Source: GCA-002282575 sp964646525 | GTDB lineage: Bacteria > Pseudomonadota > Gammaproteobacteria > Thiomicrospirales > Thiomicrospiraceae | Direction of reading: 5' to 3' | DNA: 23,120 nt | Assembly: GCA_964646525.1 (NCBI GenBank) | Contig: CAZYER010000026.1 | Location: 1-23,120, forward strand | Part shown: positions 1 through 8,105 of the stretch, in pieces | Layout of the letters: every line of letters starts with the position of its first letter | Numbering within the stretch: the first letter of the stretch is position 1 | The notes under the pieces: model-generated | The model's database searches: none | The model's input: the letters and a program-made list of their open reading frames with translations, nothing else | Told to the model about the DNA's origin: nothing | Position numbers and translations under genes: made by a program

Positions 1-1162
1 GTATTTTCAGCGCCAGCACTCCGGCCAAGACGATCATGCCTGCTGACACAGCCAAGCAAGCCTCCAGCCCTGCTACTTGATAAACATAACCCGATAGCAC
101 TGTTCCCACCAAGCGACCACCGGCATTGGCCATATAATAAAAACCCACCTGCTTAGACGTGCCATCGGCATCGGCATAGGCAACAATGAGGTAAGAATGA
201 ACCGCTGAATTGATCGCGAAGAATACACCGAACGCCAGCAATCCAACCAAGACCACCGTTTGCGCGTCCCAAGACAGACTCACCGCCATCAACAGAGGAA
301 TGGATGCCAGCAGCAACGCCCAGAACACGGCTGTTCTAGCCGTTGGGTTTTGCTGTTTACCCAACCATTGTGGCGTCGTCGCTTGCACCATGCCATAGCC
401 GATAATCCACAGTGCCATAAAACTGCCGATTTGCGTGTGCGACCAACCCAACACACTGGCAGCAAACACAGGCAAGGCAACGACAAACCAGACATCTCGC
501 GCGCCAAACAAGAAAAATCTTGCTGCAGATAGCCAATTCACCGCCGATGAATGCGAAAACATCTGCGCAAACTTAGGCTTGTTACTGGCTTTACCTAAAG
601 CAGCATCAAGGGTGAAGATTGAAATCAGCAGTGCGATACCGAGCAGTACCATCATTGCCCACATGGCTTGAGCAAACCCTAGCCACTCCAGTAACACTGC
701 ACCTAAAAAGAAACCGACACCTTTTAAGGCATTTTTAGAACCCGTTAGCAACGCCACCCAGCGATAAAGCCGACCATCGGCATCACTGGCAAGTGTTTTA
801 ATCGAGCTTTTGGCACTCATCTTATTCAGGTCTTTGGCAATTCCAGACAATGCCTGAGCCACCATCACATAAGCCACACTCAACCAAGCCTCTGGCACGG
901 TGAGCATTGCCAATGCAATCATTTGAATGCCCAGCCCTAAATTCATGGTGACGTTTAAGCCTGCCCTAGCACCCAACCAACCGCCCAATAGATTGGTGAC
1001 AATGCCAAAAAACTCATAGAACAGAAACAACATCGCCAATGCCAGCGGGCTGTAGCCCAACTGATAAAAATAGAGCAACACCAACATGCGTAAGGCACCG
1101 TCGGTGAGGGTAAACGCCCAATAATTGCCCGTAACAATGGCATATTGTTGTTTCAAGTTCAT
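1..1162 (-). CDS. arsJ: ArsJ-type organoarsenical efflux MFS permease (3' end cut by window edge)
   Basis: Predicted inner-membrane major facilitator permease that exports 1-arseno-3-phosphoglycerate, the unstable product made when GAPDH uses arsenate. I translated the minus strand from the ATG at 1160-1162; the frame stays open for 387 codons to the window edge, so only the last few residues of a roughly 400-residue family are missing. The N-terminus contains NYWAFTLTDGALRML followed by FLFYEFFGIVTNLLGGWLGAR, which I recognise as the ArsJ signature. The rest is a run of hydrophobic segments fitting about 12 membrane helices. A good ribosome site (GGAGAAGG) lies just upstream. The gene sits 9 bases after a GAPDH-like gene, the classic gapdh-arsJ arrangement of ars operons. 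That partner is truncated here, so whether the permease still receives its usual substrate is unclear. The family call is by recalled similarity, not a search. Confidence 0.92.
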   Translation of the reverse strand, partial: MNLKQQYAIVTGNYWAFTLTDGALRMLVLLYFYQLGYSPLALAMLFLFYEFFGIVTNLLGGWLGARAGLNVTMNLGLGIQMIALAMLTVPEAWLSVAYVMVAQALSGIAKDLNKMSAKSSIKTLASDADGRLYRWVALLTGSKNALKGVGFFLGAVLLEWLGFAQAMWAMMVLLGIALLISIFTLDAALGKASNKPKFAQMFSHSSAVNWLSAARFFLFGARDVWFVVALPVFAASVLGWSHTQIGSFMALWIIGYGMVQATTPQWLGKQQNPTARTAVFWALLLASIPLLMAVSLSWDAQTVVLVGLLAFGVFFAINSAVHSYLIVAYADADGTSKQVGFYYMANAGGRLVGTVLSGYVYQVAGLEACLAVSAGMIVLAGVLALKI

Positions 1163-1171
1163 CGCCTTCTC

Positions 1172-2014
1172 CTAGCCTTGACCTACTAAGGCTTGATTGG
1201 CGCGTCCGACTTTCATCGTCAGTTCCATCATACTCTGCATATAACCAATTTCATTGTCATACCAAGCCAAAACTTTAACCTGTGTGCCGTTGATAACACG
1301 CGTTGATAGGGCATCAATCACCGATGAACAGGTTTCGCCTTCGTAGTCTACCAATACCAACGGCAGTTCTTCGTAGCCCAAAATGTCTTTTAGATAGCTT
1401 TCAGAGGCTTCTTTGAACAGGCGATTCACCTCTTCCACCGAGGTTGGACGTTGCATTTCCATCACCAAGTCAGTCAATGAGGCATTCATAAAGGGAACAC
1501 GCACGGCAATACCATCTAAACGACCATTCAATTCAGGGAAAATACTGCCAATCGCTGATGCCGAACCTGTCGAAGTCGGAATCAGCGATTCAAACGATGA
1601 ACGCGCCCGTCGCCAATCCTTATGACCATGATCGACCACTTTTTGCGTATTGGTGCGGTCGTGCATGGTGGTAATCGAACCGTGAGCAATACCGATCTGT
1701 TCGTGCAGTACTTTAATGACAGGCGCGATGCAATTGGTGGTACAAGAAGCGGCGGTAATCAGCGTGTCTTCGCCCTCGACAAAAATATCATCATTAATGC
1801 CCATGACGATGTTTTTCACGCCTTCCTTGAAAGGCGCGGCAACAATAATTTGTTTCACGCCTTGATCGAAATAAGGCTGAACCTGCTCACGGGTACGAAA
1901 TTTACCCGTACACTCCAATACCACATCGAGATTCAAGGCACCCCAATCAAAATCAGACAATGCTTTATGTAACGAATAGCCGATACGTTGATTACCAATG
2001 ATAATGGCATTATC
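1172..2014 (-). pseudogene. ArsJ-associated glyceraldehyde-3-phosphate dehydrogenase, 5'-truncated
   Basis: Remnant of the GAPDH that normally pairs with ArsJ and uses arsenate in place of phosphate to form 1-arseno-3-phosphoglycerate. The frame is open from a stop codon at 2015-2017 down to the TAG at 1172-1174. The catalytic core is intact: SCTTNC with the active-site Cys, a TTMHDRTNTQKVVD segment carrying the catalytic His, SLIPTSTGSA, and a C-terminal WYDNEIGYMQS. Missing are about the first 65-70 residues, including the GFGRIGR-type dinucleotide-binding loop. In their place lies an out-of-frame fragment of a transposase gene. The longest internal start would be a TTG at 1958-1960, giving 262 residues without the start of the Rossmann fold. 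I infer loss of NAD-dependent activity through an IS-linked deletion. A sequencing or assembly artefact is possible but less likely, because a recognisable IS end is present. Confidence 0.85.
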
Positions 2015-2084
2015 TTATGCCGTGTTTAACGACGGCGTCAATTGCCTCATCTTTGAGTTGCTGATCGTATTTTCTTTTTGCCAT
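2010..2084 (-). pseudogene. IS3-family transposase OrfA, N-terminal fragment
   Basis: A 24-codon frame from the ATG at 2082-2084 encodes MAKRKYDQQLKDEAIDAVVK followed by HGIR and a stop. The MAKRKY...K.EA...V pattern is the usual start of the small helix-turn-helix OrfA protein of IS3-family elements. A complete OrfA has about 90-100 residues, so about three quarters is missing, along with all of OrfB with its DDE catalytic domain. The stop codon arises at the join with GAPDH-like sequence rather than at a natural end. It cannot be a functional transposase. Confidence 0.6.
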
Positions 2085-2148
2085 TGAGTTCTGCTCCGTA
2101 ATAAGGATAGTTTAACTAATCCTTGTACGAAATAGTGTAGCCAGTCCA
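2010..2148 (-). mobile_element. IS3-like insertion sequence remnant (one end plus start of orfA)
   Basis: Read on the minus strand, the segment begins with TGGACTGGCTACACTATTT, which looks like an IS3-family terminal inverted repeat starting with TG. About 64 bases later comes a short reading frame whose first residues resemble IS3-family OrfA. The other end of the element and nearly all transposase coding sequence are gone; GAPDH-like sequence follows at once. The presumed outer end (2148) is two bases from the dnaE stop codon. The exact inner junction, somewhere near 2010-2020, is not fixed by sequence alone. IS family assignment is by recalled pattern. Confidence 0.6.
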
Positions 2149-2150
2149 GA

Positions 2151-5100
2151 TTAAGAATAGAGCAACTCAGCTTCAATGCCCAAACGCGCGATAGCGCTCA
2201 TCCATTCGGGCGTGGGTAATAACGACAATAACTCGGCATTACCTTGTTGCAATAAAGGCACTTGCCAACCTGCCTGCCGCCAAGCGAAACGCACTGGCTT
2301 GCCTTGCTCATCATCACGCGCACTGGCTAAAAGTTGCAACAGCCCTTGCGCGTCCCAATCGGCATCAGCATGAAGAGTTAACATAATGGCTTTCGCTTGT
2401 TCAATATAAGCCTGCTCGAAAGGAATAATGCGGCTAGCACGCAATCGTGCTTGACCTGAATAACCATCTAGCGATAGCTCACCATCGACCACCACCAGAT
2501 CATCCACCGCCAATTTGTTCAGTACCTCACTGCCCAAGTCACCAAAAGCCGACACTTCTAATACTTGATCTTGATCTTCAATGGCGACAAACACCATACG
2601 ATCACCCCGTTTACCGATTTTGGTACGCAAGGCATCAATACGACCCGCTAATAACACCTTCTGTCCGCCACGTTTACCAAAGTCGGCCGCTTTGGGTTCA
2701 GGTAAGGTTGCTAGCGTATGAGCAAAACGACGCGCACGCTCACGCACACTATCAAATGGATGACCACTTAAAAAGAAACCTAACACCGCTTTTTCTTTGC
2801 GCAATAACTCATCTAACGGGGTTTCATCACAAGGGTCGTATTCACAAGTGGCGACCACATCGTCCATGGCAAAAGCATCGCCGAACAAGTCGTTCTGACC
2901 GCTAGCAATGCGCGCCGCTTCTTGCTGAGCATGATCTAACGCTTTGGTAAGGTTAGCATGTAAGGCTGCTCGATGGGTTCCCAACTCATCCATTGCGCCA
3001 GCATCAATCAAGGCTTCAATCATACGACGGTTAAGTTGTTTGTTGGTGCGCACACAAAAATCGAAAAGGTCTTTGAAAATGCCGTTCGCGCTACGCTCTT
3101 TCACCACCTCGGCCAGCGCATCTTCACCCGCACCTTTCACAGCGCCCAAGCCGTAGCGAATCGCATTCACCGTTTGCACCGAAAAACCGACTGAGCTTGC
3201 ATTGATGGATGGTGGTAACACCGTCAAGCCCATCGAGCGACACTCTTTGAGCATGTGCACCACTTTGTCGGTGTTGTCCATATCGGCCGTGAGTACCGCT
3301 GCCATTAAATAGGCGGGATAATGAGTTTTTAACCAAGCGGTTTGGTAAGAAACCAAGGCATAAGCAGCCGAATGCGATTTGTTAAAGCCATAGTTAGCGA
3401 ACTCTTCCATGATATCGAAGGTACGCCCAGCAATTTCAGGATCGATGCCATTCGCTTCGGCACCAACCCGAAAGGTTTCGCGCTGACGCGCCATCTCAGC
3501 GGCATCCTTTTTACCCATCGCACGACGCAATAAGTCAGCACCACCCAGACTATAATTGGCCATAATCTGAGCAGTTTGCATCACCTGTTCTTGATACAAA
3601 ATGGTGCCATAAGTCGGATTCAAAATCGGCTCTAGACAAGGGTGCAAATATTCAACCTTTTGCCGCCCGTGCTTACGGTTAATAAAGTCATCCACCATGC
3701 CCGAACCCAAAGGACCGGGACGGAACAAGGCCACCAGAGCGACAATATCCTCAAAACAATCTGGCTGTAAGCGACGAATCAAGTCTTGCATACCACTAGA
3801 CTCTAACTGGAATACCCCGGAGGTATTGCCGGTTTTAATCATGGTGTAAGTTTTTTCATCATCCAACGGAATACGACTAATATCGACAATCGGACCATCG
3901 GCACGCGCCTCACCCGTTTCGCGCATCACCGCTGGTAAGCTGCCTTGGTTAATGCCTTTGACCGCCCAATCAATAATCGTCAACGTACGCAATCCCAAAA
4001 AGTCGAACTTCACCAGTCCAACGGCTTCGACATCGCTTTTATCAAACTGCGTCACCAAGTTACTGCCATCGGCTTCGCAATACATGGGAGCAAAGGTCCA
4101 TAAGGGGCGCGGACCAATCACCACCCCGCCGGCATGACGACCGACGTTACGCGCCAGCCCTTCTAGCTTTAAACCTAAGCGAAGTAAGTAAGCGACCTCT
4201 TCATCATTCTCGAACTTGTCTTTTAACTCGGGTTCTTTTTCAATCGCATCTTTTAGCGTAATGCCCAATTCATTGGGAATGAGTTTAGAAATACGATCGA
4301 CAAAACCATAAGCAAAACCCAACACTCGCCCCACATCACGAATCACCCCTTTCGCTGCCATGGTACCGTAGGTAATGATTTGCGACACATGGTCTCGTCC
4401 ATAGGTACGCGCCACATAATCAATCACTTCGTCACGCCGATCCATACAGAAATCCACGTCAAAGTCGGGCATAGATACCCGCTCGGGATTAAGGAAACGC
4501 TCGAACAGTAAATCGTAAGGCAAGGGATCTAAATCGGTGATTTTCAGCGCATAAGCCACCAGCGAACCCGCTCCTGAACCCCGACCAGGACCCACAGGAA
4601 TACCGTTATCTTTTGCCCATTGAATGAAGTCGGCAACAATAAGGAAGTACCCTGGAAAACCCATTTGGTTAATGGTTGATAGCTCAATCTCTAAGCGTTC
4701 TCGATAAGGCTTGGCTTTTTCTTCAAAGTCTGGCGATTGCATATCAAACTGAATTGCCAGTCGTTCATCTAAGCCCTTGCGTGAGGTGTAAGCGAAATAC
4801 TCATCAATGGTCATGCCATCAGGGATAGGGAAATCGGGCAAATAGTTTTTGCCCAAGGTCAGGGACAGATTACAGGCTTGTGCCACCGCTACCGTATTGG
4901 CCAACACCTGCGGCATATCGGCAAAAAGCTCACACATTTCGTCTTGTGAACGCCAATACTGCTGCTCACTGTGTCGCTTAGGACGACTGGAGTCGTCCAA
5001 CACATAACCTTCTCGAATACAAACGCGCACTTCATGCGCTTCAAAGTCTTCTGGTGCGGCAAAACAGACATGATTCACCGCCACTATCGGCACACTCGAC

Positions 5101-5675
5101 TGCGTCGATAAAGTTACTGCCAGACCAATCCATTGTGCCTCCATCGTCCGACCAGTTCGACTGACCGATAACAACACGCGTTGCGGCATCAAGTCGGTCC
5201 ATTCCAGCAAAGCAGACGTAGCTTCAGCTAGCCCTTGCGTCAACGCCGTTTTACCCAGCATCGAGTTTTGCCCCAGCATCACCAACAAGCCTTCATGATG
5301 CGACTGCAACCAAGACCACTGAATCACTGGCTCACCCGTTTTTTGCCCTTCGGTATAAGCACGACTCATTAAATACGACAGGTTTTGATAACCATCGTAA
5401 TGCAAACATAAAAAAGTGACTGGACTGAGTGATCCATCTGCTTGTTGCACCTGCATATCCGCACCCGCAATCGGCTTCACCCCAGCCGCCAAGGCTGCTT
5501 TATAAAACTGCACGAGTCCGAACATATTGTTCCAGTCAGTCAGGGCTACCGCCACTTGACCATCGCTTGAAGCTAGCTTACAGAGTTGCTTTACACTCAG
5601 CGTTGAGTCAATTAATGAAAACTCAGAATGAACAGCCAAATGCACAAAACGGGGGGATAGAGGAAGATCGCTCAT
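2151..5675 (-). CDS. dnaE: DNA polymerase III alpha subunit
   Basis: Replicative DNA polymerase catalytic subunit, which in the cytoplasm forms the core enzyme with the epsilon and theta subunits. At 1174 residues it is close to the family norm (about 1160). The N-terminal PHP domain covers roughly residues 5-280 (VHLAVHSEFSLIDS). The palm holds GPGRGSGAGS near 362-371 and PDFDVDF at 403-409, giving Asp404 and Asp406; the third catalytic Asp is in KFDFLG (Asp558). The fingers, helix-hairpin-helix and a C-terminal OB fold (VLLAGRIDALRTKIGKRGDR) follow. It starts at ATG with a weak GAGAAG ribosome site. An extended -10 promoter lies about 28-36 bases upstream. Unlike the common dnaE-accA order, the downstream neighbour is IS debris and an arsenic module. 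Full length and intact motifs make the call secure. Confidence 0.98.
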   Translation of the reverse strand: MSDLPLSPRFVHLAVHSEFSLIDSTLSVKQLCKLASSDGQVAVALTDWNNMFGLVQFYKAALAAGVKPIAGADMQVQQADGSLSPVTFLCLHYDGYQNLSYLMSRAYTEGQKTGEPVIQWSWLQSHHEGLLVMLGQNSMLGKTALTQGLAEATSALLEWTDLMPQRVLLSVSRTGRTMEAQWIGLAVTLSTQSSVPIVAVNHVCFAAPEDFEAHEVRVCIREGYVLDDSSRPKRHSEQQYWRSQDEMCELFADMPQVLANTVAVAQACNLSLTLGKNYLPDFPIPDGMTIDEYFAYTSRKGLDERLAIQFDMQSPDFEEKAKPYRERLEIELSTINQMGFPGYFLIVADFIQWAKDNGIPVGPGRGSGAGSLVAYALKITDLDPLPYDLLFERFLNPERVSMPDFDVDFCMDRRDEVIDYVARTYGRDHVSQIITYGTMAAKGVIRDVGRVLGFAYGFVDRISKLIPNELGITLKDAIEKEPELKDKFENDEEVAYLLRLGLKLEGLARNVGRHAGGVVIGPRPLWTFAPMYCEADGSNLVTQFDKSDVEAVGLVKFDFLGLRTLTIIDWAVKGINQGSLPAVMRETGEARADGPIVDISRIPLDDEKTYTMIKTGNTSGVFQLESSGMQDLIRRLQPDCFEDIVALVALFRPGPLGSGMVDDFINRKHGRQKVEYLHPCLEPILNPTYGTILYQEQVMQTAQIMANYSLGGADLLRRAMGKKDAAEMARQRETFRVGAEANGIDPEIAGRTFDIMEEFANYGFNKSHSAAYALVSYQTAWLKTHYPAYLMAAVLTADMDNTDKVVHMLKECRSMGLTVLPPSINASSVGFSVQTVNAIRYGLGAVKGAGEDALAEVVKERSANGIFKDLFDFCVRTNKQLNRRMIEALIDAGAMDELGTHRAALHANLTKALDHAQQEAARIASGQNDLFGDAFAMDDVVATCEYDPCDETPLDELLRKEKAVLGFFLSGHPFDSVRERARRFAHTLATLPEPKAADFGKRGGQKVLLAGRIDALRTKIGKRGDRMVFVAIEDQDQVLEVSAFGDLGSEVLNKLAVDDLVVVDGELSLDGYSGQARLRASRIIPFEQAYIEQAKAIMLTLHADADWDAQGLLQLLASARDDEQGKPVRFAWRQAGWQVPLLQQGNAELLSLLPTPEWMSAIARLGIEAELLYS

Positions 5676-5702
5676 AAGCTTCTCGAAAAAACAGATGGCG
5701 CT

Positions 5703-5711
5703 ATTATAACA
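5703..5711 (-). promoter_or_regulatory. Extended -10 promoter element upstream of dnaE
   Basis: The minus strand reads TGTTATAAT, a perfect TATAAT preceded by TGn, as in extended -10 promoters for the vegetative sigma factor. No good -35 hexamer is present 16-18 bases upstream, which extended -10 promoters tolerate. It lies in the 54-base gap between uma2 and dnaE, leaving a leader of about 20 bases before the dnaE ATG. The same nine-base string recurs upstream of uma2. Confidence 0.5.
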
Positions 5712-5729
5712 TGAGGGAACTAGGGGATT

Positions 5730-6278
5730 TTACTCCGCCCACAACTCATTAAAGTCAAGCTCGACGGAACAGGTATCAGTAATGATGAAGCTGAACACTT
5801 CCTGAGTCGCATCGGTGATTTTGCGATACTTACCTTCAATGCGCTCAAAAATATGAGCAACATTATCAGTTGGATTAACAATCAGATACCAGCGCACACC
5901 TTCCCGTTCATAAAGATCAAATTTAAGCGTTCGATCTTTGTGAGCCGTACTGGGCGATAAGATTTCTACAATGAGTTGTGGCGCGCGCGTTAAATATTGT
6001 CCAGAGGCTTTAGGACAAATAATTAAATTATCGGGTTGCACCACTGTGTCTTCACTGACCTTCCAATCGACTGCTTGCAATGCTTGGCAATGCCCGCATT
6101 TTCGCAATTGCTGAGCCAACTTCCAATGAAGCATTCCAGTCAAAGATTGATGGCGAATATTGGGAGCAGGCGACATGGCAAAAGGAACACCTTCAATCAG
6201 CTCCCAATCCCCTTCCCACTGTGCATAGTCATCATAAGTGTAATGAGGGAGATAATCGGTTTTCAATAATGCGCTCAT
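5730..6278 (-). CDS. Uma2 family (DUF820) putative restriction-endonuclease-like protein
   Basis: A 182-residue cytoplasmic protein of the Uma2/DUF820 family, which adopts a PD-(D/E)XK nuclease fold; the cellular role of the family is not established. Visible family marks are an early WELIEG (Glu26 to Glu29), VVQPDNLII with Asp83, and LIVEILSPST with Glu105, followed by the conserved DRTLKFDLYEREGVRWYLIV segment. The acidic residues and nearby lysines needed for metal-dependent cleavage are present, so it is not obviously dead. The ATG at 6276-6278 has a strong AGAGGTG ribosome site. It is an extra gene between rnhB and dnaE, which are normally adjacent, and has its own promoter-like sequence. 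No partner methylase or toxin-antitoxin mate is nearby. Family assignment is firm; function is unknown. Confidence 0.85.
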   Translation of the reverse strand: MSALLKTDYLPHYTYDDYAQWEGDWELIEGVPFAMSPAPNIRHQSLTGMLHWKLAQQLRKCGHCQALQAVDWKVSEDTVVQPDNLIICPKASGQYLTRAPQLIVEILSPSTAHKDRTLKFDLYEREGVRWYLIVNPTDNVAHIFERIEGKYRKITDATQEVFSFIITDTCSVELDFNELWAE

Positions 6279-6309
6279 CGTGCACCTCTAATGTGTTAGA
6301 TTTACTAGC

Positions 6310-6337
6310 ATTATAACAAGGCAAGCAGCTAAAACAA
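6310..6337 (-). promoter_or_regulatory. Candidate sigma-70 promoter for uma2
   Basis: The minus strand shows TTGTTT (-35, at 6332-6337), a 16-base spacer, and a perfect TATAAT (6310-6315) preceded by TGn. The -35 lies within the last codons of rnhB. Transcription would begin about 25 bases before the uma2 ATG. The extended -10 string is identical to that upstream of dnaE. Confidence 0.5.
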
Positions 6338-6928
6338 CCCCATCTGCGCCAACACAGCCTGCACTGGCGCAAAACTACGTCGATGTTCTGGCAAAGCACC
6401 ATATTGGGCTAAAACGGCAAAATGCGCTTTGGTCGGATAGCCCTTATGTTGATCGAAACCATAATGAGGATAAAGCTCATGCAAGGCTTGCATTTGTGCG
6501 TCGCGTGCAACCTTAGCCAAAATAGAAGCAGCACTGATTGCTGGGACAGTTAAGTCCCCTTTCACAATAGCCTGACAGGGCATGGTTAAGCCTTGTGGAC
6601 AGCGATTACCATCGACCCAAACAGCCTCTGGCTGTACCGACAACCCCTCAACCGCACGACGCATGGCGAGTAAACTAGCCTGTAAGACATTTAGCGCATC
6701 GACTTCTGCCGCTGTAGCCTCTGCAACGCACCAAGCAACAGCTTGTTGCTGAATCTGCTCAACCAAGGCCAAGCGACGTTTTTCACTCAGCTTTTTGGAA
6801 TCGGTTAAACCTGGCAAGTTAAAATCATCAGGCAAGATCACCGCAGCAGTCACGACCGAGCCAATAAGTGGCCCTCGCCCTACTTCATCAACACCCGCCC
6901 ATCGAGCATTTAGGTATGTCTTATTCAC
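6329..6928 (-). CDS. rnhB: Ribonuclease HII
   Basis: Cytoplasmic endonuclease that removes RNA from RNA-DNA hybrids and nicks at single ribonucleotides left in DNA. At 199 residues it matches the family. The metal-binding carboxylates are in place: AGVDEVGRGP gives Asp14 and Glu15, VWVDGN gives Asp106, and SILAKVARD gives Asp143. The start is a GTG (6926-6928) that overlaps the lpxB stop; the next in-frame Met lies far downstream, past the active site, so the GTG start is well supported. The ribosome site is weak, which fits translational coupling to lpxB. The lpxB-rnhB order is typical, and dnaE would normally follow directly. Confidence 0.97.
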   Translation of the reverse strand: MNKTYLNARWAGVDEVGRGPLIGSVVTAAVILPDDFNLPGLTDSKKLSEKRRLALVEQIQQQAVAWCVAEATAAEVDALNVLQASLLAMRRAVEGLSVQPEAVWVDGNRCPQGLTMPCQAIVKGDLTVPAISAASILAKVARDAQMQALHELYPHYGFDQHKGYPTKAHFAVLAQYGALPEHRRSFAPVQAVLAQMGLF

Positions 6929-8105
6929 GTCGCGCTTGCCACCATTGAATCAACTGAGCTACTGCGCTTTGAGCCGCGTTGTGCTTTAATTGATGATGAA
7001 TATCATCAAACACGGTTAATTGGGCTTGCCTGGTATTTTCGTCAGTCAACAAAGGCAGTAACGCATTCACTAAATTACTAGGTGTGGCTTGATCTTGCAA
7101 CAGCTCAGGCACGATACCACGATTAGCGATAATATTTGGCAAGGCAATCCAACGTGTGCGCAACATGCGGCTAATAATGGCATGCGACAACCAATGCATA
7201 CGGTAAGCCACCACCATCGGCGTATGACAAAGCGCCGTTTCTAGCGTTGCCGTTCCCGACGCCACCAGCGCCACATCCGCCGCCGTCACCACTTGCCTTG
7301 CACCTTGCTCGGCAACGACAAAACTCACGGCCAAGTCCCCAGCGGATGCCATCAAAGATTGTTTCATCCGTTCATGTAAACAAGGCACCAACACCCGTAA
7401 ATCGGGCTGTTGTTGCTTGAGTTCAGCAATCGTTTGCCAAAACAAAGGCGCATTGTATTGCCATTCACCGCGACGCGAACCAGGAAGCGCCGCTAATACT
7501 TTTACATCTGAGTCAATGCCCAATGCCTGACGAGCCGTCGCTTTATCAGCAACAACAGGGAGTTGATCGGCTAAAGGATGACCAATGGCAACAGCAGGCA
7601 AGTCATGTACGAGAAAGTAAGGCGGCTCGAAGGGAAACAGACATAACAAACCGTCTGTTTTCTCCGCCATTTTGGCAGCTCGACCTGGACGCCATGCCCA
7701 GACGGTGGGTGCAACTAAGTGATAACTGGGAATATTGCGCTGTCTTAAAAAAGATTCAATGGCAAGATTGAAGTCAGGACCATCAATACCCAACACCAAG
7801 TCGGGAGAAGCTTCAGCGAGACGCAGTTTAATCTCGGTTTGTAGGCGTTTCAAACGTTGGTAGTGCTTCAGCACTTCCCACAAACCCATCACCGAAACCT
7901 GCTCCATCTGCCACCAATCTTCAACACCCTGAGCACGCATTAACGGACCAGCCATACCAACCAATCGCACACTCGGATCATACGTTCGCCAAGCCTGAGC
8001 AATACTGGCACCCAAGGCATCTGCCGAAGGCTCTGCCGCTAACAGCACCACCAGTTTAGGAGAATCAGCGAACGATGCCACGCGTAGCCGATTGTAAGAA
8101 AGCAA
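6921..8105 (-). CDS. lpxB: Lipid-A-disaccharide synthase
   Basis: Membrane-associated glycosyltransferase (GT19) joining UDP-2,3-diacylglucosamine and lipid X to form the lipid A disaccharide. Family marks include GIDGPDF (Asp108), APTVWAWR, ALPGSRRGEW with the conserved Arg, ASGTATLE and SLPN-like ALPNIIANR. One departure is notable: the N-terminal AGExSGD motif reads AAEPSADALG at residues 23-32, with both glycines changed to alanine. The listed start is a TTG at 8103-8105, overlapping lpxA by 41 bases. A GTG at 8079-8081, overlapping lpxA by 17 bases, gives an N-terminus closer to the usual length and may be the real start; neither has a clear ribosome site. The rest of the protein is complete (about 386-394 residues). 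Confidence 0.95.
   Translation of the reverse strand: MLSYNRLRVASFADSPKLVVLLAAEPSADALGASIAQAWRTYDPSVRLVGMAGPLMRAQGVEDWWQMEQVSVMGLWEVLKHYQRLKRLQTEIKLRLAEASPDLVLGIDGPDFNLAIESFLRQRNIPSYHLVAPTVWAWRPGRAAKMAEKTDGLLCLFPFEPPYFLVHDLPAVAIGHPLADQLPVVADKATARQALGIDSDVKVLAALPGSRRGEWQYNAPLFWQTIAELKQQQPDLRVLVPCLHERMKQSLMASAGDLAVSFVVAEQGARQVVTAADVALVASGTATLETALCHTPMVVAYRMHWLSHAIISRMLRTRWIALPNIIANRGIVPELLQDQATPSNLVNALLPLLTDENTRQAQLTVFDDIHHQLKHNAAQSAVAQLIQWWQARRE

Noticed and set aside
210..671. Short plus-strand frames within the first 700 bases
   Set aside because: They overlap the continuous minus-strand arsJ frame and show no family features.
1172..1960. GAPDH as an intact 262-residue enzyme from the TTG start
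   Set aside because: It would lack the first part of the Rossmann fold including the dinucleotide-binding loop, and the family has about 330 residues.
2447..2905. Open frame of 152 codons on the plus strand inside dnaE
   Set aside because: It lies wholly opposite the dnaE coding region, has a low-complexity His/Pro/Arg-rich translation and no ribosome site; a shadow frame.
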